Source of the DNA: Oceanobacillus massiliensis str. N'diop
Lineage (GTDB): Bacteria; Bacillota; Bacilli; Bacillales; Amphibacillaceae
Assembly (NCBI RefSeq): GCF_000285495.1
Contig: NZ_HE610980.1
Location: forward strand, 29,071 to 93,070
Direction: 5' to 3'
DNA length: 64,000 nt
Part shown: positions 7,194 to 16,339 of the stretch, piece after piece
Position numbering within the stretch: the first letter of the stretch is position 1
How the letters are laid out: every line of letters starts with the position of its first letter
Made by a program: the position numbers and the translations under genes
The notes under the pieces: model-generated
Database searches by the model: none
The model's input: the letters and a program-made list of their open reading frames with translations, nothing else
Told to the model about the DNA's origin: nothing

Positions 7194-8855
7194 TCAGGTT
7201 GCATAATACACAATCGATTCATAAGGTCTTAAATTCAACTGTTCTAGTGTCTCAGGTGCATCAGGATAGTTGGATAGCAATACCATTGGGCTTGCGATAT
7301 TTTTCTCCAATTGGAGATCCACCGTCACCTCTTTACCATAAAAATTACTGATGACAATTAATTTTTCCTTATTCCAATTCCTTGTATATGCAAATATTTG
7401 AGGATCATCCTCGAAAAGTATCTGATAATCCCCGTAGGTTATAATATCATATTTTTTTCGCAGTTCAATCAGCTGCTGGTAGTGATAGAAAATGGAATCA
7501 GGGTCCCGCATTGCTTCTTCGGCATTAATTTCCGGATAATTATGTGCAGCTGATATCCATGGTGTCCCGGACGTAAAGCCCGCATGCTGTTCATCTGACC
7601 ATTGCATCGGTGTTCTGGAATTATCACGCGATTTCTGCTGTAAGATTTCGATGATTTCCTGATTCGTCTTCCCTTCTTTTTGCAATGCTTCATATGCATT
7701 GATCGATTCAACATCCCGATATTGCTCTATAGAAGTAAAGTTCGGATTGGTCATTCCAATTTCTTCACCCTGGAATATATATGGTGTACCTTTCATCATA
7801 TGAAGGGTTGTAGCAAGCATTTTTGCTGATTCTTTATGGTACTCCTTTTCATCGCCGAATCGTGAAACGACGCGGGGCTGATCATGATTACACCAGAATA
7901 GCGCATTCCAACCGTTCCCTTCGTGCATCCCAACTTGCCATTCAGACAGGATGTTTTTCAACTCGATAAAGTTGAATGGGGCTTTCGTCCATTTCTCACC
8001 ATTTGGATAATCAACCTTCAAGTGATGGAATTGAAAGGTCATCGTGAGCTCCTGACGAACAGGCTGCGTATACAAAATACAGTTTTCTAATGTAGTAGAA
8101 GACATTTCACCGACAGTAAGCATATCGTACTGGGAAAACACTTCATGATTCATTTCGTGCAAATATTCATGTATGCGCGGCCCGTCGGTATAGAATTTAC
8201 GGCCATCTCCACTTTCATCGCTTGGAAATTCCTGATTTTTGGAGATGAGATTAATGACATCCAGACGAAAACCGTCGATACCCGTCTTTGCCCAAAAGCG
8301 CATCATTTCAAATAGTTTTTCACGCAGCCTCTCATTTTCCCAATTTAAATCTGCCTGTGTCCGGTCAAATAGATGCAAGTAGTATTGTCCTGTCTTTTCG
8401 TCGAACTGCCAGGCATTGCCACCGAATTTTGATTGCCAGTTGTTAGGTTCTTCTCCGTCTATGCCATCTTTCCAAATATAGAAGTCACGGAACTCGTTAT
8501 CTTTTGAGGATGCCGCCTGCTTAAACCATTCATGTTCTGTAGATGTATGATTAATGACAAGGTCCATAATCAGCTTCATACCCCGATTATGCGTTTCATC
8601 CAGCAGTTCCTGAAAATCCTCCATCGTTCCATAATTAGGATCGATCGAATAGTAATCACTGATATCATAACCATTATCTTTTTGCGGCGATTTGTAAACT
8701 GGTGTCAGCCATAATACGTCGACTCCCAGCTTTTTTAAATAATCAAGCCTTGAAATGATCCCTTGAATATCCCCTGTTCCATTCCCTGTCGTATCTTGAA
8801 AACTCTTTGGATATATTTGATATACTACCGATTTTTTCCACCATGCTTCACTCAT
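7194..8855 (-). CDS. treA: Phospho-alpha-(1,1)-glucosidase (trehalose-6-phosphate hydrolase)
   Basis: This 553-residue GH13 enzyme hydrolyses trehalose-6-phosphate to glucose and glucose-6-phosphate in the cytoplasm. It opens with the family's WWKKSVVYQIYPKSF. The catalytic set is visible: nucleophile Asp in DGFRLDVIN (about 200), acid/base Glu in VGEMSS (about 255) and stabilising Asp in WCNHDQPR (about 325). Its length is normal for TreA/TreC. It sits between treP and treR, 19 bases behind treP, so the substrate assignment is strongly supported by context. Other GH13 exo-enzymes (oligo-1,6-glucosidase) look alike, but the operon settles it. Confidence 0.95.
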   Translation of the reverse strand: MSEAWWKKSVVYQIYPKSFQDTTGNGTGDIQGIISRLDYLKKLGVDVLWLTPVYKSPQKDNGYDISDYYSIDPNYGTMEDFQELLDETHNRGMKLIMDLVINHTSTEHEWFKQAASSKDNEFRDFYIWKDGIDGEEPNNWQSKFGGNAWQFDEKTGQYYLHLFDRTQADLNWENERLREKLFEMMRFWAKTGIDGFRLDVINLISKNQEFPSDESGDGRKFYTDGPRIHEYLHEMNHEVFSQYDMLTVGEMSSTTLENCILYTQPVRQELTMTFQFHHLKVDYPNGEKWTKAPFNFIELKNILSEWQVGMHEGNGWNALFWCNHDQPRVVSRFGDEKEYHKESAKMLATTLHMMKGTPYIFQGEEIGMTNPNFTSIEQYRDVESINAYEALQKEGKTNQEIIEILQQKSRDNSRTPMQWSDEQHAGFTSGTPWISAAHNYPEINAEEAMRDPDSIFYHYQQLIELRKKYDIITYGDYQILFEDDPQIFAYTRNWNKEKLIVISNFYGKEVTVDLQLEKNIASPMVLLSNYPDAPETLEQLNLRPYESIVYYAT

Positions 8856-8874
8856 GTCTTCACTCCTCTAGCTG

Positions 8875-10818
8875 TTAGTTTTTGAGTTTACGTTTTGCAA
8901 TGATAAGTGTAATGATAAATGGTACAACAATAACAATCAACATACCGATAAAGAAGGATACAATGCTGCTTTCTATTGATAGAAATGCCGGGATACCGCC
9001 TACACCGACTGATGATGCCTGCACATCAGCAACGGTAATAAAAGCACCTGCAATAGCAGTCCCCGCAATTGCCGCAAAGAATGGATATTTATATTGAAGG
9101 TTTACCCCAAACATTGCCGGCTCGGTAACGCCAAGCCACGCAGAAATCCCGGAAGTTCCTGCCAGTCCCTTTAATTTTTCATTTTTGGCTGCAAGAAACA
9201 TCGCGAACACTGCAGAACCCTGTGCAATATTCGATAAGGCAACGATCGGCCATAGGAATGTTGTGCCGGTACTGCCAATCAGCTGCAGATCGACGGCAAG
9301 AAATGTATGGTGCATCCCCGTTATAACCAATGGAGCATAAAGCGCACCGTAGATTAATCCACCGAGAAGCGGCAGCGTTTCAAAGATGCCTATAAATCCA
9401 TCGGTAATCCAAGTGCCAACCGTAAATGTTACTGGCCCAATGATAATGAAAGCCAAGAATCCTGTTACCAATAAGGCTATAGGAGCAACTACCAATAATT
9501 GAAGGGAATCAATCACACGCTTCTTGAGTGCTATCTCTATCTTGGATAATACCCAAGCCGCTACCAGCACAGGCAATACCTGTCCTTGATACCCCATCAT
9601 GTTTACACTTAAACCAAATAAGTTCCAAGTAGGCGCTTCCCCTTCTACAGCTGCAATCGCATAATCACTAGCAGGCATTAAGGCCGGATGAACAAGAATG
9701 AGTCCTAGCACGATACCCAATAACGGGTTTCCGCCAAACCGCTTAGCTGCCGACCAGCCAATTAGAACCGGCAGGAATGTGAATGCCGTATTGGCTATCA
9801 GATTAATGATGTCTGCTACGCCAGCCCATGAAGGGAACATTTCAATGATGGCCTGATCCGAGAATATAGGATTCACCAGGATATTATTAAGTCCAAGCAG
9901 TAAACCGGCTGTTACAATTGCCGGGAGGATCGGGATAAAGATATCTGCCAATGTTTTAATTGCCTGCTGCAGTGGGTTTTGCCTCTTGCCCCCAGCAGCT
10001 TTGACATCATCTTTACTCGCTTCCTCAATACCAGTTTCATAGACCATCGCCTTATATACCTTATCAACGGTCCCCTGTCCAATAACAACCTGATATTGTC
10101 CGTTAGCAGAGAACGTTCCTTTGACAACATCCAGTTTTTCTAATGCCTCTTTATCAACGATTGCTTCATCCGTCAATGCAAAGCGCAGCCTTGTTACACA
10201 ATGTGTTGCCGCCTCAATATTATCTAGTCCGCCTACTGCTGCGACAATTTGTTCTGCCTCTTCACTATAATCCATACCGCCTTTTCTCGATTCTTTTCCC
10301 TCTATTGCGGGGCTTACAGGTTCTTTTCCTGTATCTATCATAGTGAGCTCCAGCAGCGTTGATTCTCCTGCAATGACAGTACCATCATTCGTTTTAGTAA
10401 TAGCGTTTACTATATCTCCATTTGTGATGATGATTGGTGTAATATGACTCGAAGCCCTCTCCTTGATTAACTGCAAATCAAACGTTACTAATGGGTCCCC
10501 GACTTTCACTTGTTCCCCCTGTTTCACATGTACCTCAAAGCCTTCTCCGTCCATGTTAACGGTTTCCAAACCGATGTGGATCAGTACTTCTATGCCAGAT
10601 TTCGCTTTTAATCCAATTGCATGCTTTGTTGGAAACGTTAATGTTACCTCACCGTCTACAGGTGAAATCACTTCCCCATCTGTTGGTTCAATAGCCAAAC
10701 CATCACCCATCATCTTCCCTGAAAACGTTGGGTCCGCTACATTTTCCAGTGGAGTTACTTTACCGCTGATTGGTGCAAGAATGATCTCTTTGTTCATTCC
10801 GGTCTCTTTACTCGCCAT
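8875..10818 (-). CDS. treP: PTS trehalose permease, fused IIA-IIB-IIC
   Basis: This 647-residue sugar permease imports and phosphorylates trehalose. Domains in order are IIA (residues about 9-155, phospho-His in VLIHIGLETV), linker, IIB (about 182-265, phospho-Cys in EAATHCVTRLRF) and IIC (about 290-640, ten or so membrane segments). B. subtilis TreP is IIBC only, about 470 residues. Here the IIA domain precedes it, and the Met at 10275 with AAAAGGCGG in front would alone give a 466-residue standard IIBC. The ATG at 10818 follows GGAGGG by 6 bases. It is the first gene of the operon, under TreR and probably CcpA control. Confidence 0.93.
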   Translation of the reverse strand: MASKETGMNKEIILAPISGKVTPLENVADPTFSGKMMGDGLAIEPTDGEVISPVDGEVTLTFPTKHAIGLKAKSGIEVLIHIGLETVNMDGEGFEVHVKQGEQVKVGDPLVTFDLQLIKERASSHITPIIITNGDIVNAITKTNDGTVIAGESTLLELTMIDTGKEPVSPAIEGKESRKGGMDYSEEAEQIVAAVGGLDNIEAATHCVTRLRFALTDEAIVDKEALEKLDVVKGTFSANGQYQVVIGQGTVDKVYKAMVYETGIEEASKDDVKAAGGKRQNPLQQAIKTLADIFIPILPAIVTAGLLLGLNNILVNPIFSDQAIIEMFPSWAGVADIINLIANTAFTFLPVLIGWSAAKRFGGNPLLGIVLGLILVHPALMPASDYAIAAVEGEAPTWNLFGLSVNMMGYQGQVLPVLVAAWVLSKIEIALKKRVIDSLQLLVVAPIALLVTGFLAFIIIGPVTFTVGTWITDGFIGIFETLPLLGGLIYGALYAPLVITGMHHTFLAVDLQLIGSTGTTFLWPIVALSNIAQGSAVFAMFLAAKNEKLKGLAGTSGISAWLGVTEPAMFGVNLQYKYPFFAAIAGTAIAGAFITVADVQASSVGVGGIPAFLSIESSIVSFFIGMLIVIVVPFIITLIIAKRKLKN

Positions 10819-10875
10819 TTCAATCCCTCCATGAGTTTTATGCAAATTCTGATTTTTTAATCTATAATGAATGCG

Positions 10876-10891
10876 ACTTGTATATACATGT
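10876..10891. promoter_or_regulatory. TreR operator 1 (downstream site)
   Basis: ACTTGTATATACATGT is a near-palindrome with the core TTGTATATACA known from B. subtilis tre operators. It lies just downstream of the predicted start of transcription of treP. Its centre is 32 bp (three helical turns) from the second site. Confidence 0.8.
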
Positions 10892-10901
10892 TACATTAGA
10901 C

Positions 10902-10930
10902 AGTATAACCTGTATATACAAGTTATGCAA
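10902..10930 (-). promoter_or_regulatory. treP promoter with TreR operator 2 (10908-10923) in its spacer
   Basis: On the minus strand TTGCAT (10925-10930) and TATACT (10902-10907) are separated by 17 bp. The spacer contains ACCTGTATATACAAGT (10908-10923), the second TreR-type palindrome. A bound repressor would directly cover the RNA polymerase site. Confidence 0.8.
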
Positions 10931-10939
10931 GTGCTTACA
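10926..10939. promoter_or_regulatory. cre-like site (CcpA catabolite repression)
   Basis: TGTAAGCACTTGCA on the minus strand matches the cre consensus TGWNANCGNTNWCA at all but two positions and overlaps the -35 of the treP promoter, the expected place for carbon catabolite repression. Confidence 0.5.
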
Positions 10940-11041
10940 TTCTGATTTTTATGGTATTATATTCAAGTTTCAACCGTCTTATCCTTTTGTTTCCCTAAAT
11001 CCTCATTGATAACCCTCCGAGTATCACTGTCAGCGGAATCT

Positions 11042-11081
11042 AAAAAAAGCCTTTCCATCATCAAGATAGAAAAGGCTTTTG
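11042..11081 (-). terminator. Intrinsic terminator of the sugar dehydrogenase gene
   Basis: AAAAGCCTTTTC on the minus strand pairs with GGAAAGGCTTTT across a short loop and is followed by a T-run (TTTTTTTA). Confidence 0.85.
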
Positions 11082-11094
11082 AATGTTAGTGCAG

Positions 11095-12000
11095 TTAATT
11101 TTCAGGGATAGGGATAAACAAAAGCTGATCATCTTCTTTCCCAGGGTTGCCGCGACCGTCCGTATTGTTCGTAATGATATAAACGCCGCCATCAGCTGCA
11201 AGGACATCTCGAACCCTGCCAACATCCGATACAATCAGATCCACTGTTTTATCTGCAGCATCAAACTTTCGGACATACAATTCACCATTCTGATCCCATG
11301 CAAGTCCTTGGGGATTACGGTGGCCATATGTGTACACATAGGATTCTTCAAAAGGGTTGTCAGCGGGGATAGAACCGTCCGGATTCATCCGCAATATTTT
11401 CCCGGACAAGCTGTCCAATTCCTGCGCTTGCTCGGGCTCTGATGCATCCCCAATCGTTATATACAGTTTGCTATCTGGACCAATCTCTATTCTACCTCCG
11501 TGATGATAGGTACCACCTGGTATTTTATCAAGCAGAATGGACGTCTCTTTCCAGCTATCCTCTGTTTCTTCGATTGTGACAATCCGCTGATAATTTGCTC
11601 CTCCCTGCTGATAGGAATAATAGGCATATGCAGTTCCTGCTTCGGATGAAAAAGCTATCCCAAGGAGACCTGCCTCTGGCTGTTCTGCAAGGGTTTCATC
11701 AAATTGGACTGGTTTTCTGACCTGCTCCTCCCCTTGAATGGCAACAATAGAACCAGTCCGCTCACTGATATAGAGAGCATCCTCCTTCTTTGCTATTTCC
11801 CATGGTGCGGATAAATTTTTAGCAATTACTTTCCTGTCTGTTTCAGGCTCCATCTGTGAATCTTCTTCTGAACTGGTATTTCCTTCATTTTCTTCACTAT
11901 CCCTATTCTGGTCAAAATCGGAAGAATCGGACTGGTCTTCTACTGTACAGCCCGAAATAAATAGGAATAAGAACGGCAATAGAATGAATCCGTAACGAAT
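11095..12000 (-). CDS. PQQ-dependent sugar dehydrogenase-like lipoprotein, internally shortened
   Basis: This 301-residue secreted lipoprotein has a hydrophobic signal ending in FISGC. It belongs to the soluble glucose/sorbosone dehydrogenase beta-propeller family: APWEIA, AGLLGIAFS, YHHGGRIEIGPD with LYITIGD, and YGHRNPQGLAW are all present. After GELYV (about residue 243) it jumps directly to the RKFDAADKTVDLIV strand; the usual stretch with SEHGP, NDE and NYGWP and the following SP/APSGM segment (roughly 70-80 residues) is absent, so the propeller is incomplete and may be inactive. The best start is an ATT at 12000, placed 8 bases after GGAGG; TTG codons at 12048 and 12015 lack ribosome binding sites. 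Confidence 0.75.
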   Translation of the reverse strand: MRYGFILLPFLFLFISGCTVEDQSDSSDFDQNRDSEENEGNTSSEEDSQMEPETDRKVIAKNLSAPWEIAKKEDALYISERTGSIVAIQGEEQVRKPVQFDETLAEQPEAGLLGIAFSSEAGTAYAYYSYQQGGANYQRIVTIEETEDSWKETSILLDKIPGGTYHHGGRIEIGPDSKLYITIGDASEPEQAQELDSLSGKILRMNPDGSIPADNPFEESYVYTYGHRNPQGLAWDQNGELYVRKFDAADKTVDLIVSDVGRVRDVLAADGGVYIITNNTDGRGNPGKEDDQLLFIPIPEN

Positions 12001-12070
12001 AAGAAGCACCTCCAACTGAGAGTTTTGTGTATCCGTCAAAAGCGGCAATCTTTAGACTATAGCAGCTAAG

Positions 12071-12110
12071 AAAAAAACAGCAAAGGCACTTTTCAGGCAT
12101 TTGCTGTTTT
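12071..12110 (-). terminator. Intrinsic terminator of typA
   Basis: AAAACAGCAAATGCC on the minus strand pairs with GGCAC-TTTGCTGTTTT around a short loop, and seven T residues follow. Confidence 0.85.
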
Positions 12111-12120
12111 AATCATCACG

Positions 12121-13944
12121 TTATATTTTCTTTTTTGCTGCTCTTTCACGCTCGTTTTTGTTTAAAATCTTCTTACGCAGGCGAATCGATTCAGGAGTTA
12201 CTTCACAGTACTCATCATCGCTCAAATACTCAAGCGCTTCTTCCAGTGACAAATCACGAGTTTTACGGATGGTTGAAGTCTGGTCTTTGTTGGCAGAGCG
12301 AACATTTGTTAAATGTTTTTCTTTCGTAATATTTACGGTTAAATCATTATCACGATTATGCTCACCGACAATCATACCGGCATAAACTTCGGTACCTGGA
12401 TTAACAAAGATGGTACCACGATCCTCCAGTCCCATAATTCCGTACGTTGATGCTTTTCCATTTTCCAATGAAACAAGCACTCCCGCACGTCTTCCTCCGA
12501 CTTGTCCTTTAATTAACGGCTCGTAAGTATCGAAAGTATGGTTCAAGATACCATATCCGCGCGTTTGAGACATGAATTCAGTTGTATAGCCAAGTAGTCC
12601 GCGTGACGGAACCTTGAATTCAATGCGAACTTGCCCATTACCATGGTTAACCATATCGAGCATTTCACCTTTACGTTCACCAAGTGATTCCATAACTGCT
12701 CCAGTATATTCTTCCGGAACATCAACCTGTACACGCTCAACCGGCTCACATTTGACACCATCAATTTCTTTAATGATTACTTGTGGTTTGGAGAGCTGCA
12801 ATTCATAACCTTCACGACGCAGGTTTTCAATCAAGATGGACAGATGAAGCTCACCGCGTCCGGAAACAGTCCAAGCGTCCGGTGAATCAGTTGGTTCCAC
12901 ACGCAAACTAACATCTGTTTCCAGCTGCTTCAATAAACGCTCTTCTATCTTACGTGAAGTGATATATTTTCCTTCACGACCAACAAATGGACTGTTATTA
13001 ACAAGGAATGTCATTTGCAGTGTTGGCTCATCTATTCTTAACCACGGCAATGCTTCAGGATGATCCACTGGACAGATAGTATCTCCCACGTTTAGATCTT
13101 CCATACCGGAAATTGCTACGATATCTCCGGATTGCGCTTTTTCAATTTCAATACGTTTCAGTCCGATAAAACCAAATAGCTTAGTAACGCGGAATGTCTT
13201 CTGTGTTCCGTCTTCTTTCATAACAACTACTTGTTGACCCACTTGAATGGATCCCCGAACAACCCGTCCTACACCAATACGCCCAACATAGTCATTGTAG
13301 TCCAGCAATGTTACCTGGAATTGCAACGGCTCTGCACTTGTATCTGCAGGTGCTGGAATATGCTCCATGATAGTTGTGAATACAGGATCCATTGTTTCCT
13401 GCTGATCTTCCGGCTCAAGTCCTGAAGTCCCGTTCAATGCAGAAGCATATACAACTGGGAATTCCAATTGTTCATCATCGGCACCAAGTTCGATAAACAG
13501 ATCAAGTACCTCATCAATAACTTCTGTCGGTCTCGCATTTGGTCGGTCAATCTTATTCAGAACAACAATTGGTGTCAATTTTTGTTCCAATGCCTTTTTC
13601 AGTACGAAACGTGTTTGCGGCATTGTTCCTTCATATGCATCAACAACCAATGCTACACCGTCAACCATTTTCATAATACGTTCCACTTCACCGCCAAAGT
13701 CGGCATGTCCTGGAGTATCCAGGATGTTGATTGTTGTATCATGATATTTAACGGCAGTGTTCTTCGCTAAAATTGTAATTCCACGTTCACGTTCGATATC
13801 TCCGGAGTCCATCGCCCGTTCGTCAACATGTTCATTTTCACGGAAAGTTCCGGAATATTTTAAAAGTTGATCCACAAGAGTTGTTTTACCATGGTCAACG
13901 TGAGCTATTATTGCGATATTGCGAATGTCTTCTCTTAATTGCAT
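12121..13944 (-). CDS. typA: Ribosome-associated translational GTPase TypA/BipA
   Basis: This 607-residue protein is full length for the family. G-domain motifs are HVDHGKTTL (about 15-23), the effector-region RGIT (about 54-57), [13 protein letters not shown] (about 75-87) and NKID (about 129-132), followed by domain II, EF-G-like domains and the TypA-specific C-terminal part. TypA binds the ribosome and supports assembly and stress growth, particularly in the cold. No operon partner; its own terminator follows. Confidence 0.97.
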   Translation of the reverse strand: MQLREDIRNIAIIAHVDHGKTTLVDQLLKYSGTFRENEHVDERAMDSGDIERERGITILAKNTAVKYHDTTINILDTPGHADFGGEVERIMKMVDGVALVVDAYEGTMPQTRFVLKKALEQKLTPIVVLNKIDRPNARPTEVIDEVLDLFIELGADDEQLEFPVVYASALNGTSGLEPEDQQETMDPVFTTIMEHIPAPADTSAEPLQFQVTLLDYNDYVGRIGVGRVVRGSIQVGQQVVVMKEDGTQKTFRVTKLFGFIGLKRIEIEKAQSGDIVAISGMEDLNVGDTICPVDHPEALPWLRIDEPTLQMTFLVNNSPFVGREGKYITSRKIEERLLKQLETDVSLRVEPTDSPDAWTVSGRGELHLSILIENLRREGYELQLSKPQVIIKEIDGVKCEPVERVQVDVPEEYTGAVMESLGERKGEMLDMVNHGNGQVRIEFKVPSRGLLGYTTEFMSQTRGYGILNHTFDTYEPLIKGQVGGRRAGVLVSLENGKASTYGIMGLEDRGTIFVNPGTEVYAGMIVGEHNRDNDLTVNITKEKHLTNVRSANKDQTSTIRKTRDLSLEEALEYLSDDEYCEVTPESIRLRKKILNKNERERAAKKKI

Positions 13945-14058
13945 AAAAAGTACGCCCCTCTATTATTTACAGGATGATTAACTTGCCTATTATATCATAA
14001 TTATTACCGTTTTAAAGATATTTTACTTAATATTTTCAAAAAAGTTTTAAAAACCGAA

Positions 14059-15426
14059 TTAGCCTGTCGGATTTTTGGACTTCTCCTTGGACTTTGGTAT
14101 GTCAAAGAGAATTTCGAATCTCGCTCCGCCCAACTCAGATCTGCCAACAGAAATCTTTCCGTTCGATTGCTCAATAATGGCCCGTGCAATAGCTAGTCCT
14201 AAACCCGTTTCCCCATTCTTTCCTTTTACAAACCTGTGGAATATATGTGCAGCTTCTTCTTCCTTGACACCTTCACCATCATCTTCTATGACGATGGAAA
14301 TCATCTGTTTATTTCTGGCCGCCTTAATGTGTATTTCCGAATTCGTATGCCGAATCCCGTTGAATACCACGTTGAGGACTGCCCGCAATAATTTTTCCTC
14401 GTCAGCCACAATGGTAATATTCTCTTCAACATGGTGCCGTAATTTAATACCCCTTTCATTGATTAAAGGAATGGCACGATCAACTACCTTGTCAATAAAT
14501 TCTTTTGCATCAATAGGTGCTGATTCATATACGGCAGGCTCACTGTCAAGCTTCGCCAATAAAATCATTTCATTGATAATATCTTTTAGACGCTTCACTT
14601 CCGTAACCATTATTTCAAGCCCTTTTTCTCTTTCTGCCTCATCAAATATGCCGTCCTTGATTCCTTCTGAATATCCTTGAATCGTCATAAGTGGTGTCTT
14701 CAATTCATGGCTGGCATTCTGAAAAAAGGTTTGCTGAGAATTCATGTATCTTTCCAGCTCCTGTGCCATGTCATAAACACTTTGTTCAACCTCTTTGATT
14801 TCACCTGTTGCTTTGACGCGTTCCATCTCATCAAATTGGCGATTTTCCACTTTTTTCAATTGTCGCTTCAATTGCGAGAGCGGTGTAACCAGTTTGTTCG
14901 TCATGATGTAACTGAGCAGGACTGCTGCAGCCGCACCGATAAGAAAGACTAGAAACAAGCGAATGAAAAAGCTTTGCTGGACCACCTGCAGATCATCCAT
15001 TGGAGTTAGCAGAATCAATTCAAGTCCTGAATTCTCAGGGAAAAACAAAATTCTGGATGTGACGAAACGGTCATTCCCGTTTTGCCACAGTGCTTCATCC
15101 GTTGCCGAAAAGTCATTTTGATTAAAAAATTCATTGACTACAGATAAAGACATGGTCGAGAACAGTACTGCATCCTGATTTCGGTCATACATGAACAGCT
15201 GCAGGTTCTGCTCTTTAAGAAAGTCATTAAATTGTCTCGTTTCACTGGTTGTACCATATTGTTCATTTAAAAAGCTGACAAGCAGTTCTCCCGTTTCTTC
15301 CAATTGGCGCTGTTCGTCCTTAATCAGCAGGTCCATAATCAGAGAATATATCACGAAACCGGCAGCAGTTAGAATAACAATTAACAGTGTTGTAAATGCT
15401 GCATTCAATTGAGATTGTAGTTTCAT
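14059..15426 (-). CDS. cssS: Sensor histidine kinase CssS (secretion stress)
   Basis: This 455-residue kinase has a first membrane segment (about 10-32), an extracytoplasmic sensor region of about 130 residues, a second membrane segment (about 163-185), HAMP-type linker, HisKA with phospho-His in NASHELKTPL (about 240), and HATPase with N (FNGIRHTN), G1 (DDGEGV) and G2 (GLGLAIA) boxes. CssS senses misfolded exported protein in B. subtilis and phosphorylates CssR. The assignment rests on the neighbourhood: 2 bases behind a CssR-like regulator and divergent from an HtrB-type protease, the same arrangement as cssRS-htrB. Confidence 0.85.
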   Translation of the reverse strand: MKLQSQLNAAFTTLLIVILTAAGFVIYSLIMDLLIKDEQRQLEETGELLVSFLNEQYGTTSETRQFNDFLKEQNLQLFMYDRNQDAVLFSTMSLSVVNEFFNQNDFSATDEALWQNGNDRFVTSRILFFPENSGLELILLTPMDDLQVVQQSFFIRLFLVFLIGAAAAVLLSYIMTNKLVTPLSQLKRQLKKVENRQFDEMERVKATGEIKEVEQSVYDMAQELERYMNSQQTFFQNASHELKTPLMTIQGYSEGIKDGIFDEAEREKGLEIMVTEVKRLKDIINEMILLAKLDSEPAVYESAPIDAKEFIDKVVDRAIPLINERGIKLRHHVEENITIVADEEKLLRAVLNVVFNGIRHTNSEIHIKAARNKQMISIVIEDDGEGVKEEEAAHIFHRFVKGKNGETGLGLAIARAIIEQSNGKISVGRSELGGARFEILFDIPKSKEKSKNPTG

Positions 15427-15428
15427 GG

Positions 15429-16115
15429 TTATTCCTCATCTTTGCGGAGACGGTATCCATATCCCCAAACCGTCTCCAGAGGGATATTGTCAAGCTTTTT
15501 ACGAATTCTTTTAATCAAATCGTCCACTGCCCGGTCACTGCCAAAATAATCATTCCCCCAGATTTTCATTAGCAACTCTTCTCTTGAAAAGGCACGATTT
15601 GGGTTTTCCGCCAAAAGCTGCAGCATGTCATATTCCTTTGTGGTTGCTTCGTATTCGATTCCTTCAAAAAAGATACGCCGTTCGTTCTTGTAGATCAGAA
15701 GATGATCTACCTTTAGTCTGTCATGATCTGCTTCACTAATATTATCCTTTGGCAGCGTGCGTTTAAACAGCCGTTTAACCCTTGCAATTAATTCCCTTGG
15801 ACTGAATGGTTTTGTCAGATAGTCGTCACCGCCTAATTCCAGTCCAAGAATCTTATCGATTTCATCATCCTTAGCAGAGATGATAATAATCGGCACATCG
15901 CTTTCATTGCGGATTTTTTTACAAAACTCATAGCCATCCATCCCAGGAAGCATGATATCAAGAATCCACATATCGGGCCGATCATTCTCCCAAAGCTCCC
16001 ATCCCTTCTCTGCCGAATCCATGATGGTTACGTTATATCCTTCTTTTCGTAAATATGCCGAAACAATATTTTGGATGTTGCTATCATCTTCCACCAAGCC
16101 AATGTGATAATTCAT
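15429..16115 (-). CDS. cssR: Response regulator CssR (OmpR/PhoB class)
   Basis: This 228-residue regulator has a receiver domain with acidic pair EDD (9-11), phospho-Asp in WILDIMLPGMDG (about 53) and Lys in LTKPFSPREL (about 103). The winged-helix output domain has EYDMLQLLAENPNRAFSREELL and the DDLIKRIRKKLD recognition helix. It is the first gene of the cssRS pair, divergent from the protease gene it should activate. The shared upstream region holds a 50-bp-spaced direct repeat that is a good candidate for the binding site. Confidence 0.88.
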   Translation of the reverse strand: MNYHIGLVEDDSNIQNIVSAYLRKEGYNVTIMDSAEKGWELWENDRPDMWILDIMLPGMDGYEFCKKIRNESDVPIIIISAKDDEIDKILGLELGGDDYLTKPFSPRELIARVKRLFKRTLPKDNISEADHDRLKVDHLLIYKNERRIFFEGIEYEATTKEYDMLQLLAENPNRAFSREELLMKIWGNDYFGSDRAVDDLIKRIRKKLDNIPLETVWGYGYRLRKDEE

Positions 16116-16210
16116 TGTACCTTCACCTTTTTCATATTTAATTGAATATTTTTGTTCTCATACCTTTATAAGTAAAGACGTTACCGTACTTGTTCAACTT
16201 CCTATAGCCA

Positions 16211-16306
16211 TTTTCACATATATTATCCAAACTTTACACCAAAAAGATTAATTACACATTTTTTCCACATATATCCCAAATCTATACCCCCATGTCTGCT
16301 TATAAT
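16211..16306 (+). promoter_or_regulatory. htrB promoter region with duplicated candidate CssR boxes
   Basis: Two similar 30-bp blocks begin at 16211 (TTTTCACATATATTATCC...) and 16261 (TTTTCCACATATATCCC...), offset exactly 50 bp. A good -10 (TATAAT, 16301-16306) follows, but no proper -35 exists 17 bp upstream, which suits an activator-dependent promoter. Binding by CssR is inferred. Confidence 0.6.
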
Positions 16307-16339
16307 AAAACCATAAACACATTACAGAGGTGAGAATCA

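Noticed and set aside
12158-13770. Plus-strand open frames inside typA
   Set aside because: They are shadows of a full-length, highly conserved gene on the other strand.
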